From the NCBI GenBank assembly GCA_028015205.1, contig CM051518.1, forward strand, positions 30,904,001-30,968,000: DNA of 64,000 nucleotides. The letters are read 5' to 3'. Position 1 is the stretch's first letter; every line of letters starts with the position of its first letter. Made by a program: the position numbers and the translations under genes. Positions 34,450 through 47,100 of the stretch are shown here, piece by piece. A model generated the notes under the pieces. That model worked only from the letters and a program-made list of their open reading frames with translations. It did not search any database and was not told the DNA's origin. The stretch is from Mytilisepta virgata. Taxonomy: Eukaryota > Mollusca > Bivalvia > Mytilida > Mytilidae.

Positions 34450-37400
34450 GAAAATCATTTGTCTTATTTCAAGCGATTATTGATTTGACACAATCTATCC
34501 ATATGTATGACAGAGAAGTCAGAGAATAGTAAAAAATCATTAGAAATATTGCAGTCATTGGACAGATATTCTTCAAAATATTGTGAATGACTTATCTTAA
34601 ATTTGACATATACATTTGATTTAATCCTCTTTCTCTTTATTCAGCCATTTACCACAAACTTTAATTAATCTAGGGTCCTCAGTATAATCCTCATCATCCT
34701 TACATATGCCTTTCTTCTGATGTACACGGTTTCTATGAAAAAATTGTACTAGGCATCAAGGATGCAAAATCTGAGTTGCGACATAACTTTGATAAATTAT
34801 TAAGGCATATAACTACGACAATAGTAAATTCTGTTGTTGATTTCCATCTTATTGTTGCCAGATACGTTTATCCAAAGTTAAAAGTCTGAAAGCCTTCCAG
34901 TAAATTAACTGAAATTGAAATAAACCAATTGCCCCAAACACCTCCTATTCAATTGTTGATATATTTTTTAAAATGTTGCTAAGAAATTTTCCAAACAGTG
35001 AATGTCTGAGAGTCTTTCAAGAAATATTCTAATGTTAGAATTGCAATGTTTGAAATATAACTGTTAAAGTCAGTTGCTATTTCAATGATGATAACCATGA
35101 TAATTAGTGTCTATTAAGTACCTTTTCCATAAATTAAAGATCTTAAAGCGATTCAGGAAATATACCAAAGATTGAATTTCAGTGTCTGAAAATCAATTGT
35201 TCTAGGCGATTTCTATTTCACATTTGATACTTTATCTTTCCCAAAAAATTAAAGGTCTCAGTGTCTTTCAGAATGTTTACCAAAGATGGAATTGTAATGT
35301 TCAAAATTCAGTTTTTCCAAACAATTGCTATTTCACAGATCATTTCTTTAAAATACAGTTGATATGTATTTTTCCCAAAAATTTAAGATCTGAGATATTA
35401 ACCAATGATGGAGTTGAAATATTTGAAATTTGAAATATAAGCAATTGATATTTCACAGATGATTACTTTAATATATAGTTGCCACATCAAGGTAAACAAT
35501 CTGTGCCATTGGACTCCTTGAATGAGAAAAATGTGATGGGTACCATTAGTGGAGCAGGAGATGCTTACCCTTCCCTAGCACTTGATGTCTCTTCTGGTGT
35601 TTTATTATGGGAGTTCATTGCATGAGCTTTAGTTTTGTGTCTTGGTTAGTTACGTGTTTTCTACTCCTTTGGTTGTGACTTTTTAGTATTTGTTTGCATT
35701 GTCATTGTTCTCATGAATTCACCTTGTCCTTGGACTTTGTCTTGTGGATTTGCCAAATGTTCTTTTGCATCGGTATTCCAATATCTCAAAATTCGATGTC
35801 ATTTTTTGTTTTTCACAACAAATCTGAGGCCTTTCCATTGTACAAAAATTCTGACCTTTAACATTTTAATTTTTAAATTGGTATAACAAAATTGATATAT
35901 ATCTAAATGTCATTCTAATAATGTAAACATCATCAGATTAAAAGTAACTTGATCTTAAGCTCACATACCAAAACAAGATCAGTTGGTAAAAGGGTTTGCA
36001 AAAAAAGTCCGGAAAACTGTAGTGTGACTCATGGAAACTAATATTTTGGCAATAATTTTGATTTCCAAGGGTAATAACTCTCACAAAAATTATCCAATTA
36101 GCATAAAACTCAAATTTGATCTGTAGCTTATCATTATAAGCTCACATACCAAAAGTAAGATCAGTTGGAAAAAGGGGTTTGCGAAAAGTCTGGAAAACTA
36201 GTGTGACTGATGGACAGAGTGCAAACCTAGTCCCCTTCAGCATGGATGGTAGGGGACTAAAAAACTTCCGTAGTCAGTTAACCATGAAAGTTAGGTCAAG
36301 GACATTTGATATTTTGACCAAATATAATTTATCCAATATTTGATGTCACCTTGATCAAAAGTACCCATGTCTATCATTCTGGGACATTCATCACCTGTGA
36401 GATAATAAATAAAAGGAACTAAATATTTAAAACCTTTTATCTTACTTCATTATCACTTTGCATTCGGTAAATCCAAAATCCCAAAATGATTTGTTGGAAG
36501 AGTGTTGAAATGTCAACTTGTGTTGCTGCCAAAGTTTAAGTTCAGATTAATCTGTAGTAATGAATAGGTGTTTGAGTATATTCCAATGAACTGAATGACA
36601 AACAACTCCTTTTCAGGTATATATTAGAGAGGTCTTTTAACCTTTTTTAATTTTGTTGCCAAAATCTGATTACAGCTGTTCTTACATAAGTATGTAATTC
36701 CCTCATACCTTGCTAAATAAACACACAAGTCTGACATTTAAAATCTTTTAATTAGATCTTTTTTGAAAATATATCCTTTCTTGTATATAAATTGATAGGC
36801 ATTATGAGACAGCAACTCTTCATGGATGGAATTACAACATAAACAAATAAATGAGTAGCATTTGATAAGTGCAAAATAAAATGGAATATTGCAAAATATT
36901 TAAAACAAAACAAGTAACAGAAAAAAGATATGTAAAAATGTTTATCACTGAAAATTGTTTTTGTACATGTATACTGGACGGCAAAATGTTACCTTTTTGC
37001 TTGTAGAAATCCACGCATGATAACTAATATATTACAATATCACAGTTTAATACAAATCCCTTATTGTAGTAATAACTGAAGAATTTCTTATTTGATAAAA
37101 TATGTTTTAAATATATATAACAAATGACATTTCTTACAATCTACCTAGCAATGCTTCCTCTTAATGAGCTTGCATAAACTAAAACCCTGTGTAACAGAAA
37201 GATATTGCCATTCAACAATTGCTTATCTTTGTGAATGTTAAAAATTTATGGCTTCACAAAAGGTAATTAAAGTGTGTCATTTATAGCAATAAGAAAATTT
37301 CATATCCAGAAATTGATTCTAATTTTAGTCATTTTTTATAGGCATTAACACCCTTTGAAACTGGCTTGTGTCATGTCTATGCAGAAGTATGGTAAAGTAA

Positions 37401-38000
37401 AATCAATTGTTAAGTCATTCCTAAGGAATTGTAAACCTTTACACATATTGGTAATTATTATTTATCAATGGTTGATAGAATTATATCATACCAATATTTA
37501 CAATAGTAGGCCCAAAAAACAATGAACTCTATACTCTTTGTTCAACATAGGCAGGGGTGCAAGGATGTTTCGCTTTAAGAGAAGTAAAACCTTCATATTG
37601 GACCAATTTACGTATAAAATAGGGAGAATAAAAATGGTTATTGTTATCTAATGTAAAATGGTATGAAAATGAATAAAACAGTCAAGGTTTTAAGGGATAA
37701 CAACAGTCATTAAATAATCACAAAAAAAGTCCCTTGTAAATCTCCAGTGTTTTCAGTTCAGCATTTCTGGTTTTTTTTTTCGGTCTGCAAAAATCATCCC
37801 TGATATGAGGAACCACACAAAACTGTGCCTTACTTGCCCAATTAAAACATTTACTACATAAAATGATAAAATGCAACAGCATGGAAAAATGGTATGATAA
37901 TGAATACATAATATCATCCACTTGAAAAAATGTATGTTTTTCTGAAAAATCTTGATTGTAGTGTTAAATGTGCGAAACATATATAATGATATATATCCTT
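34450..38000. other. Intergenic stretch between convergent gene ends
   Basis: No exon found. 34950-35470 holds loose tandem copies of a segment with 'aaagatggaattg' and 'atttcacagat'. 35930-36260 has a duplicated segment with 'ctcacataccaaaa' and 'gatcagttgg', ending in 'ggtaggggactaa'. The rest is AT-rich unique sequence. Confidence 0.45.
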
Positions 38001-38003
38001 TTC

Positions 38004-38009
38004 TTTATT
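38004..38009 (-). terminator. Candidate polyadenylation signal of SPATA7
   Basis: TTTATT on the plus strand (AATAAA on the minus strand), about 165 bases past the SPATA7 stop codon. Confidence 0.4.
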
Positions 38010-38171
38010 ACAACCTTCTTTTTTTGGTAATAATTCTGTGATATATTGCAACTAAAAGTAGTTCAAGCTTGTATTTGTGATGTATCAATTGATTGGTTTA
38101 ATCCTTCTAACTGTAAAATCATGAACATATCCCTAAATAATATATTGAGCAATTTACATCAAACAATTTGA

Positions 38172-41100
38172 TTAGAAGTCTCCATCACTTTCTGTTTCAA
38201 ATTCATCCCCTCCATATTCTCCATCATCTGTATGATCATTTTCTGTACGATTCTGAGATCTCTCAGTAAGTGTATCATCATCCCTCTGACTTCCTGTCCT
38301 AGATCTTGGTTTTGATGAAGGAACTTTGTCTGATTCTTTATCAGACATTTTTGTTTTTGAGACATGTGAACGAACAGATGCATTCCCAGTTGAACGAGCC
38401 TTTGACAATCTAGAATGCACAGAAGCATCATCGTCCTCTTTTGATGAGACTTGGATAATCTGCCTTTGTCCATCTTGGGACATTTTGCCAACTTGTGAAT
38501 TTTCTGATTCTTCTGGGGTTACTTCCCCTTCACTTAATTCCTCCTTCCTTGTTATATTCAGTTGGTAATCTTTCAAAGCTTGTGTACCTGACAAGTCTTC
38601 ATTTTCTGAATGGATGGTACTATACATATCAGCTGATGATGTGCTTTTAAATTTGTATGTGTTCTGGGAATCTACTGTAGATCCAAATGTGACATCAGAA
38701 ACTTTACTTTGCTCAAACTTTGCCAATGTTGGTCGAAGATTAAATGATGAAGTTGATACAGTTTCTCCCATCTGATTTGTTTCTCCTAGATCAGTATCAT
38801 CATCCAAAATTCCAAGATCACCTCTTACTTTGCCTATCATAGACCTCATCCTTCTCTGTAAAAAGATGAAATAATTATGATATGAAAGATTTTGAATAAC
38901 TTATGAACAATTGTTGCTTCATAATTTGTTGGTGTAATTTGCAGTTTAATTAAATAACATTTTATATACTTTCAAATTCCTTGCATTTTTACAAAGACAA
39001 AAAACATTTTCTTTTTACTATTTTGATATTTTTTAACTAACAATACCTCATCCAATTCACCCTTCCTTTTCCTGATATGACTTTCAAACACTTGCTTTAG
39101 TACCCTACAAAAAACGATTATTTTATAGTATCAATGCATGTTTGACATGTTTTTCAATGATTTACTGTGTTCATTAATTTTTAAAGAGGAATGGTTTATA
39201 AACTTTTTTATATTTATTATATGTGTGGAGCATTGTATTTTGTCAATTTTTAATTAAATATGATGATTTATAATACATTTTGTACTCAAATAATTTTATA
39301 CAGACTTTTATGAATGGAATTCAAATGAAATCATGCTGTATACATTATAACCAATCAATGAAATAAAAAGAAATGAACTGTAGAATTGATGTAGATCACC
39401 TATTTTTAACTAATCAGGGGATTCTTTCTGTTGGAATTTCTAGTTAAAACAAATAAATGTTTTTTTGTAAATCTACTGATACTTGACTAAATAAATATTT
39501 ATGGAATTAAGAAGGGACATTGTAAAAAAAGAAAACCTTATAATACACAAGCTGCACTCAGAAAAAAAAAGAAAATCAGCAGGGATAACATTTTACTATT
39601 TCTAATTCTCCAAAATGGCTGAAGAACTAAAACTGTATGTTCACGCAAATATGATATAAACTTAAACACCCGGTAACCATAATCCAGCATTAAATGTACG
39701 TCATAATACCCTTATTTTAGTTTGAAGCTTGCCAGTCCTCCCCAGGTATGGTTGCATGCAAGATCACATGACCATAATCCTCACAGTATCTGTGATGTGA
39801 GCTTTGATAAAAACTGCAACTGTTAAGTGAAGCATGAAATTTAGATTGCAGGGCATAATTTTTCATTGGTTGCTTGCCTCCTTCCCAGACACATCTCTAT
39901 AAAATGACACGAGTCTATCATTTACAGTACCTAAGATATGAACTGGGACATCGACTTTAACAAAAGCCAGTGCAGTATGATATCTAGGTCATAGAAACCT
40001 AATTCTTGGTTAAGCACATCATGAACAAATGAATGTAATTCTTGCTCGGTGTTTGACTCCTCTATCAGATATATTGGCCTACAAGATTAATTGATCCTAT
40101 CTCTAACCCCATAGGGCTATGAAAAAGATAAGTTTTTTGCTAACAAAATTATCAAACCGAGAAAATTACAGGTAAAAATTTAAGATATTTGTTTTAAAGT
40201 CCTGTTAAGATATATAAAATGTATGTGTACTGTCGGAGTATATACATTTTATTCATACGACCTTAGAAACAGGTAGGAATGCGAGTAAAAATAAAATGTA
40301 AATTTTCCAACAATGTACATACAATGTTTTTATCCTGCAACAATAAATTGTTATCTTTTATCAGGAAAAAGGCACATTTCTAGCTCATTTCAAGAAGCGA
40401 TTTTTGGCACGTAATCTCAGGACAAAATGACGCCATAAACACTGTGAACCAGAACACAATACATGTATAAACTTTCATTGCAAGTGAAGACAAGTGTACC
40501 AGGAGATGATATGGTACTAAACGAATATCAAAAAAAATATTCTACACCCTTTATTTGGTTAGTAAATAGACCAGTTGCAGGATAAAACTAGAGGTACTGT
40601 GATCAAAGCTCACAAAATGATACCCCCGCCGCTTGCAATGTCCTAATCCATGTTTTGGTAAGTCCTTGTTTTTTTACCAATAAACAATATAGGAGGTGCA
40701 CAATTGCATTATATGGTTAAGAATCTGAGATAGTTTCATTAATTTATGATAAGTGGTTTAGGAGGAGTTGCGGATACAAAATAGGTACCTGACGGAAGAA
40801 ATCCATGTTTTGGTAAAGAAAAACCCCAAAAATGATTTAGACCAATAAACACAAGATTGCTACACGTAGCCAAATGTCCCCCACCATAGAGAAAAGTTGA
40901 AGCCCCACAAGATAAACAAAATGTGTATTGTTGAAATGGCTGCGCAGTATGGATGTCAACACATAATTAAAAAAAATTGCAGTACAATACAAATAAAAAT
41001 TTGCATCCACAAAGCGTTCCTGTAGTGTCACATGCACAAAAACATGAAAGTCCCATAACTCCTGTAAAATCTGACGAATCAAAATTGTGGTGCGAAAGGA

Positions 41101-44100
41101 TCAAGTACTGTGTTGACTGACAATCCTACAAAATTTTAACGAAAACCGATCAGCGGTCTCAGAGGAGTTGCATCCACAAAGTGTTCCTATAATGTCAAAT
41201 GTAGAAACCAGAGGATCCCAGGAGTCTGTAATGGCTCACCTGATATTTCCATTTGCTAAATGACCTTGAGATTAACATCCATGCCATGTTTGGTTTCAAA
41301 GTACCCTGCTGGCAGCCATCTTGGATGATGGACAAAGTAACAACACTTGGTCAGCACCTCAAAAGGAACGTTCATGCCATGTTTGGTTTCAATCCATTTA
41401 GTGGTCCTCTAGAAGAAGTTTTTTATATGTGTTTCCCATAGGAATTCCTATGTTAAACTAAGTCCCCCACTGGCAGCCGTGTTGGATGATTGTTTGGCAC
41501 CAAAGTAACAACACTTGTCCAGCACCTCATAAAAACATTCATGCCATGTTTGGTTTCAATCCATTCAGCAGTTCTCTAGAAGATTTTTGTGTGTATTTCC
41601 CATAAGGTCCAATGTTAAACTAAGTCCCCCTGCTGGCAGCCATGTTGGATGATGGATCGTCAACAAAGTAACTACACTTGGTCAGCACCTTGTAGGAAAT
41701 ATTTGTGCAATGTTTTGTTTCAATACATTCAGCCTTTCTCTAGAAGAAAATGGAGACCCCACCCCCCACCCCCCTCCTTTCCAAAAGTAAAACAGTTCCA
41801 AAAAATGATTTTGATGATTTGGCCACAAACAAAATAGGTGCACAATGGCATTATATGATAATCTGAGATAGTTTCATTAAAAAAATTATAACATGTGGTT
41901 TAGGAGGAGTTGCGGTTACAAAATGGATACCCCCCATATAAGTCAATGGCAAATTCCATATTTTGGGAAAAGAAACCAAAAAAATGATTTTTACCAAATA
42001 ACAAGAGTGGACACACAAAAATGTCTCACCTGTCGTGTATTTCTAATGAAAGTAAATGCTATCAGACATTGCATACAGTATTCGAAAAACAGGCCAAAAT
42101 ACAAAAACTTAACTATAACCACTGAACCATGAAAAGGAGGTCAAGGTCAGATGACACCTGCTAGTTGGACATGTACACCTTACAATCCTTCCATACACCA
42201 AATATAGTAGACCTATTGCATACAGTATTCGAAAAACAGGCCAAAACACAAAAACTTAACTATAACCACTGAACCATGAAAAGGAGGTCAAGGTCAGATG
42301 ACACCTGCTAGTTGGACATGTACACCTTACAATCCTTCCATACACCAAATATAGTAGACCTATTGCATACAGTATTCGAAAAACAGGCCAAAACACAAAA
42401 ACTAAACTATAACCACTGAACCATGAAAATGAGGTCAAGGTCAGATGACACCTGCCAGTTGGACATGTATACTTTAAAATCCTTCCATACACCAAATATA
42501 GTAGACCTATTGCATGCAGTATTCGAAAAACAGGCCAAAACACAAACTTAACTATAACCACTGAACCATGAAAATGAGGTCAAGGTCAGATGACACCTGC
42601 CAGTTGGACATGTACACCTTACAATCCTTCCATACACCAAATATAGTAGACCTATTGCATACAGTATTCAAAAAACAGGCCAAAACACAAAAACTTAACT
42701 ATAACCACTGAACCATGAAAATGAGGTCAAGGTCAGATGACACCTGCTAGTTGGACATGTACACCTTAAAATCCTTCCATACACCAAATATAGTAGACCT
42801 ATTGCATACAGTATTCGAATAAAATGCTCCGCTGGGCGCAGCTAGATACGACCGCAGATGTCGAACCCTGAATAGTTGGGGCAATTATGAACACAACATT
42901 CAAGCTTGATACAATACTGAATTTGGATTGTGAATAAATATTTGACACAGCATAGGTTTCTGACACAGAATGAATGTTGTCTAAGAACTTAAAAATTTTT
43001 AATTTACCTATTCAAACCATATCAGTATTATTTGTTTTTATATATAAATCAGAAATAACCAATTTAAAATTTAAAATTGGGCACACATATCAATTTCTTG
43101 CTATTGCGCAATGCTGTGTAATTGAAAATTTCTTCAAATATTTGACACATAATAGGTTTCTGACACAGAATAACTGAAATCAAAGAACTTAAAATTGGTC
43201 ATATGATTTGAATTTATATTCAATTTTTTGCTTTTGTGTAATACAATATGCTGTGGAGAATTGCCCCCCCCCCCCAAAAAAAATAATAATTTACCCCTTT
43301 TTTTAGCTTTTGTGCAATACACTATGAAGTTGCACATTGACCCCCCTCCCAAAAAAAAAACAAAAAACAATAAAATTTATTGTAACCCCCCCCCCTTTTT
43401 TTTGCTAAAAAAAATTTGAAATTTTCTTTTTAATTTATGAAATATGAAATGAGAAAAAATTACCCCCTCCCCAATTTCTCATTTACCCCCCCCCCCCAAA
43501 TTTTGTTTTCAACCCCCCCCCCCCCCCCCCATTTCTTTATACTTTGCAACCATAACAGCCCATTTAAATACACCATAACATATTAAAATAGAAAATGACA
43601 TCATAGTCATGGATGGCAAATTTTAAATATACATATTAAAAGCAGTTTAGATAAGATAAACAAAAAAGCTTCATCAGCACATTTTATATTGGCAAATTTC
43701 CAATGGAATTTGTTAATAATAAAGTTTTGATAACAGGGCACACATATCAATTTCTTGCTATTGCGCAATACTGTGCAATTGAAAATTTCTTCAAATATTT
43801 GACACATAATAGGTTTCTGACACAGAATAACTGAAATAAAGAACTTAGAATTGGTCATATGATTTGAATTTATATTCAATTTTTTGCTTTTGTGTAATAC
43901 AATATGCTGTGGAGAATTGCCCCCCCCCCCCCCCCCAAAAAAAAAAAATTTACCCCCTTTTTAGCTTTAATTTTGGACCCCGATTTGGACCAACTTGAAA
44001 ACTCGGCCCATAATAAAAAAACTAAGTACATGTTTAGATTCAGCATATCAAAGAACCCCAAGAATTCAATTTTTGTTAAAATCGAACTAAGTTTAATTTT

Positions 44101-47100
44101 GGACCCTTTGGACCTTAATGTAGACCAATTTGAAAACGGGACCAAAAATTAAGAATCTAAATGCACGGTTAGATTCGGCATATCAAAGAACCCCAATAGT
44201 TCAATTTTCGATGAAATCAAACAAAGTTTAATTTTGGACCCCGATTTGGACCAACTTGAAAACTGGGCCCATAATAAAAAAACTAAGTACATGTTTAGAT
44301 TCAGCATATCAAAGAACCCAAAGAATTCAATTTTTGTTAAAATCAAACTAAGTTTAATTTTGGACCCTTTGGACCTTAATGTAGACCAATTTGAAAATGG
44401 GACCAAAAATTAAGAATCTAAATGCACGGTTAGATTCGGCATATCAAAGAACCCCAATAGTTCAATTTTCGATGAAATCAAACAAAGTTTAATTTTGGAC
44501 CCCGATTTGGACCAACTTGAAAACTGGGCCCATAATAAAAAAACTAAGTACATGTTTAGATTCAGCATATCAAAGAACCCAAAGAATTCAATTTTTGTTA
44601 AAATCAAACTAAGTTTAATTTTGGACCCTTTGGACCTTAATGTAGACCAATTTGAAAACGGGACCAAAAATTAAGAATCTAAATGCACGGTTAGATTCGG
44701 CATATCAAAGAACCCCAATAGTTCAATTTTCGATGAAATCAAACAAAGTTTAATTTTGGACCCCGATTTGGACCAACTTGAAAACTGGGCCCATAATAAA
44801 AAAACTAAGTACATGTTTAGATTCAGCATATCAAAGAACCCAAAGAATTCAATTTTTGTTAAAATCAAACTAAGTTTAATTTTGGACCCTTTGGACCTTA
44901 ATGTAGACCAATTTGAAAACGGGACCAAAAATTAAGAATCTAAATGCACGGTTAGATTCGGCATATCAAAGAACCCCAATAGTTCAATTTTCGATGAAAT
45001 CAAACAAAGTTTAATTTTGGACCCCGATTTGGACCAACTTGAAAACTGGGCCCATAATAAAAAAACTAAGTACATGTTTAGATTCAGCATATCAAAGAAC
45101 CCAAAGAATTCAATTTTTGTTAAAATCAAACTAAGTCTAATTTTGGACCCTTTGGACCTTAATGTAGACCAATTTGAAAACGGGACCAAAAATTAAGATC
45201 CTAAATGCACGGTTAGATTCGGCATATCAAAGAACCCTAATAGTTCAATTTTCAATGAAATCAAACAAAGTTTAATTTTGGACCCTTTTGGCCCCTAATT
45301 CCTAAACTGTTGGGACCAAAACTCCAAAAATCAATCCCAACCTTCCTTTTGTGGTCATAAACCTTGTGTTTAAATTTCATAGATTTCTATTTACTTATAC
45401 TAAAGTTATTGTGCAAAAACCAAGAAAAATGCTTATTTTGGCCCTTTTTTAGCCCCTAATTCCTAAACTGTTGGGACCAAAACTCCCAAAAACAATCCCA
45501 ACCTTCCTTTTGTGGTCATAAACCTTGTGTTAAAATTTCATAGATTTCTATTTACTTATACTAGAGTTATTGTGCGAAAACCTAGAAAAATGCTTATTGG
45601 GCCCTTTTTTGGTCCCTGATTCTTAAACTGTTGGGACCAAAACTCCCAAAATCAATCCCAACCTTCCTTTTGTGGTCATAAACCTTGTGTTTAAATTTCA
45701 TAGATTTCTATTAACTTATACTAAAGTTATAGTGCGAAAACCAAATGTCTTCGGACGACGCCACAGACGACGGACGACGACGCAGACGACGACGACGACG
45801 ACGACGACGCCGCCAACGTCATACCAATATACGACCGCAAAAATTTTGCGGTCGTATAAAAACAGGCCAAAACACAAAAACTTAACTATAACCACTGAAC
45901 CATGAAAATGAGGTCAAGGTCAGATGACACCTGCCAGTTGGACATGTACACCTGACAATCCTTCCATACACCAAATATACTAGACCTATTGCTTATAGCA
46001 CTGAGATATGGACTTGACCACCAAAACTTAACCTTGTTCACTGATCCTTGAAATGGGGTTGAGTTCAATTGAAAACTGTCTGAGGGGGATGAGGACCTTG
46101 TAAGCTACGCACATACCAAATGTAGTTATCCTATTACTCATAATAAGAGAGAAATTAACATTACAAAAAATGTTAACTTTTTTTCAAGTAGTCACTGAAC
46201 CATGAAAATGAGGTCAAGGACAATGTACATATGACAGACGGATCACTATCCCTATGTCGAGCTTTCTGCGACTAAAGTCGCAGTCTTGACAAAAAATAGG
46301 AGGTGCACAATGGCATTATATGATAATCTGAGAAAGTTTCATTAAATTATAATAAGTGGTTTAGGAGGAGTTGTGGAATCAAAAGTGGAACATATTGTTA
46401 CTGGACGGACGGACAGACTCTCCCATCACTATATACCTCCGCTTTACAAAACAGGGGTATAAAAAGTTATTTACTTACCTGTTTGTGAAAACACCTCGAT
46501 TTAGTACATCATCTGTAACCTCTTTCATAAATTCCATGTACTTCAGTTCTTCCTCCCTGAAAAATAAAGCATTCCTCTTATTACTCAAAAATGAAAAATA
46601 TCAGTATGTAAAAATGTACTCATAAAACTCCCATGTATTCACTTTCATACATGTATGAAACTTAATCAACTCTGCATTTTATCAAATATTAATTAAGGTA
46701 TTTTTCTGCATTCCAGATATCACTGTTCCTCTGGCACTTGCAGATTTTTGACTGGAGTCATTCGATTGCTTCAGATTTCCGGATTGTAACTTAAAGTAAG
46801 AATGTTTTGGTATACTACCCTTGGATGAATAAAACATATATACTATGATGGTTTCTATATGATACATTTACAAATAATTCACAATTGATATAAATCATAT
46901 TTTTTTTTTGTTTTAAATTTAATAACTATATCTAAACTTTTGTATTTAAAAATGCTAACATTTTAGATCTCACCTACAACATATAACTATATATATATAT
47001 AAAAAAAAATACACCAAACTTATATACTTTATTATCCTCAGAAACAGAATAAATAAATCTATGAATTTACAAAATTGAAAAATATTTTGGAGGTTCTAAG

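Larger units (their letters stand above)
42819..45857. mobile_element. About 3-kb insertion inside the 147-bp array
   Basis: The array sequence stops at '...cagtattcgaa' and picks up again with 'aaaaacaggccaaaacac' at 45858, so everything between is inserted. Near the left end is ATACGACCGCA (about 42846); the right end is a hairpin ending TGCGGTCGTAT (about 45829-45857), its exact reverse complement. Inside, in order: a duplicated segment (about 43139-43265 and 43797-43920), long poly-C tracts, a 261-bp tandem array, three copies of a ~156-bp unit and a GAC microsatellite. No transposase is visible, so it is probably non-autonomous. Confidence 0.75.

Noticed and set aside
38159..38491. 110-codon Met/Lys/Gln-rich frame on the minus strand
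   Set aside because: Shadow of the SPATA7 terminal exon in another frame.
42040..42820. CRISPR-like array
   Set aside because: The repeats are directly tandem with no unique spacers, in a eukaryotic intron.
44149..45189. Four identical 85-codon frames on the minus strand
   Set aside because: They are copies of one frame in the 261-bp tandem repeat, whose length is divisible by three; no start context, splice sites or protein-like conservation.
45755..45815. Asp/Arg/Thr-rich coding frame over the GAC tract
   Set aside because: Microsatellite translation only.
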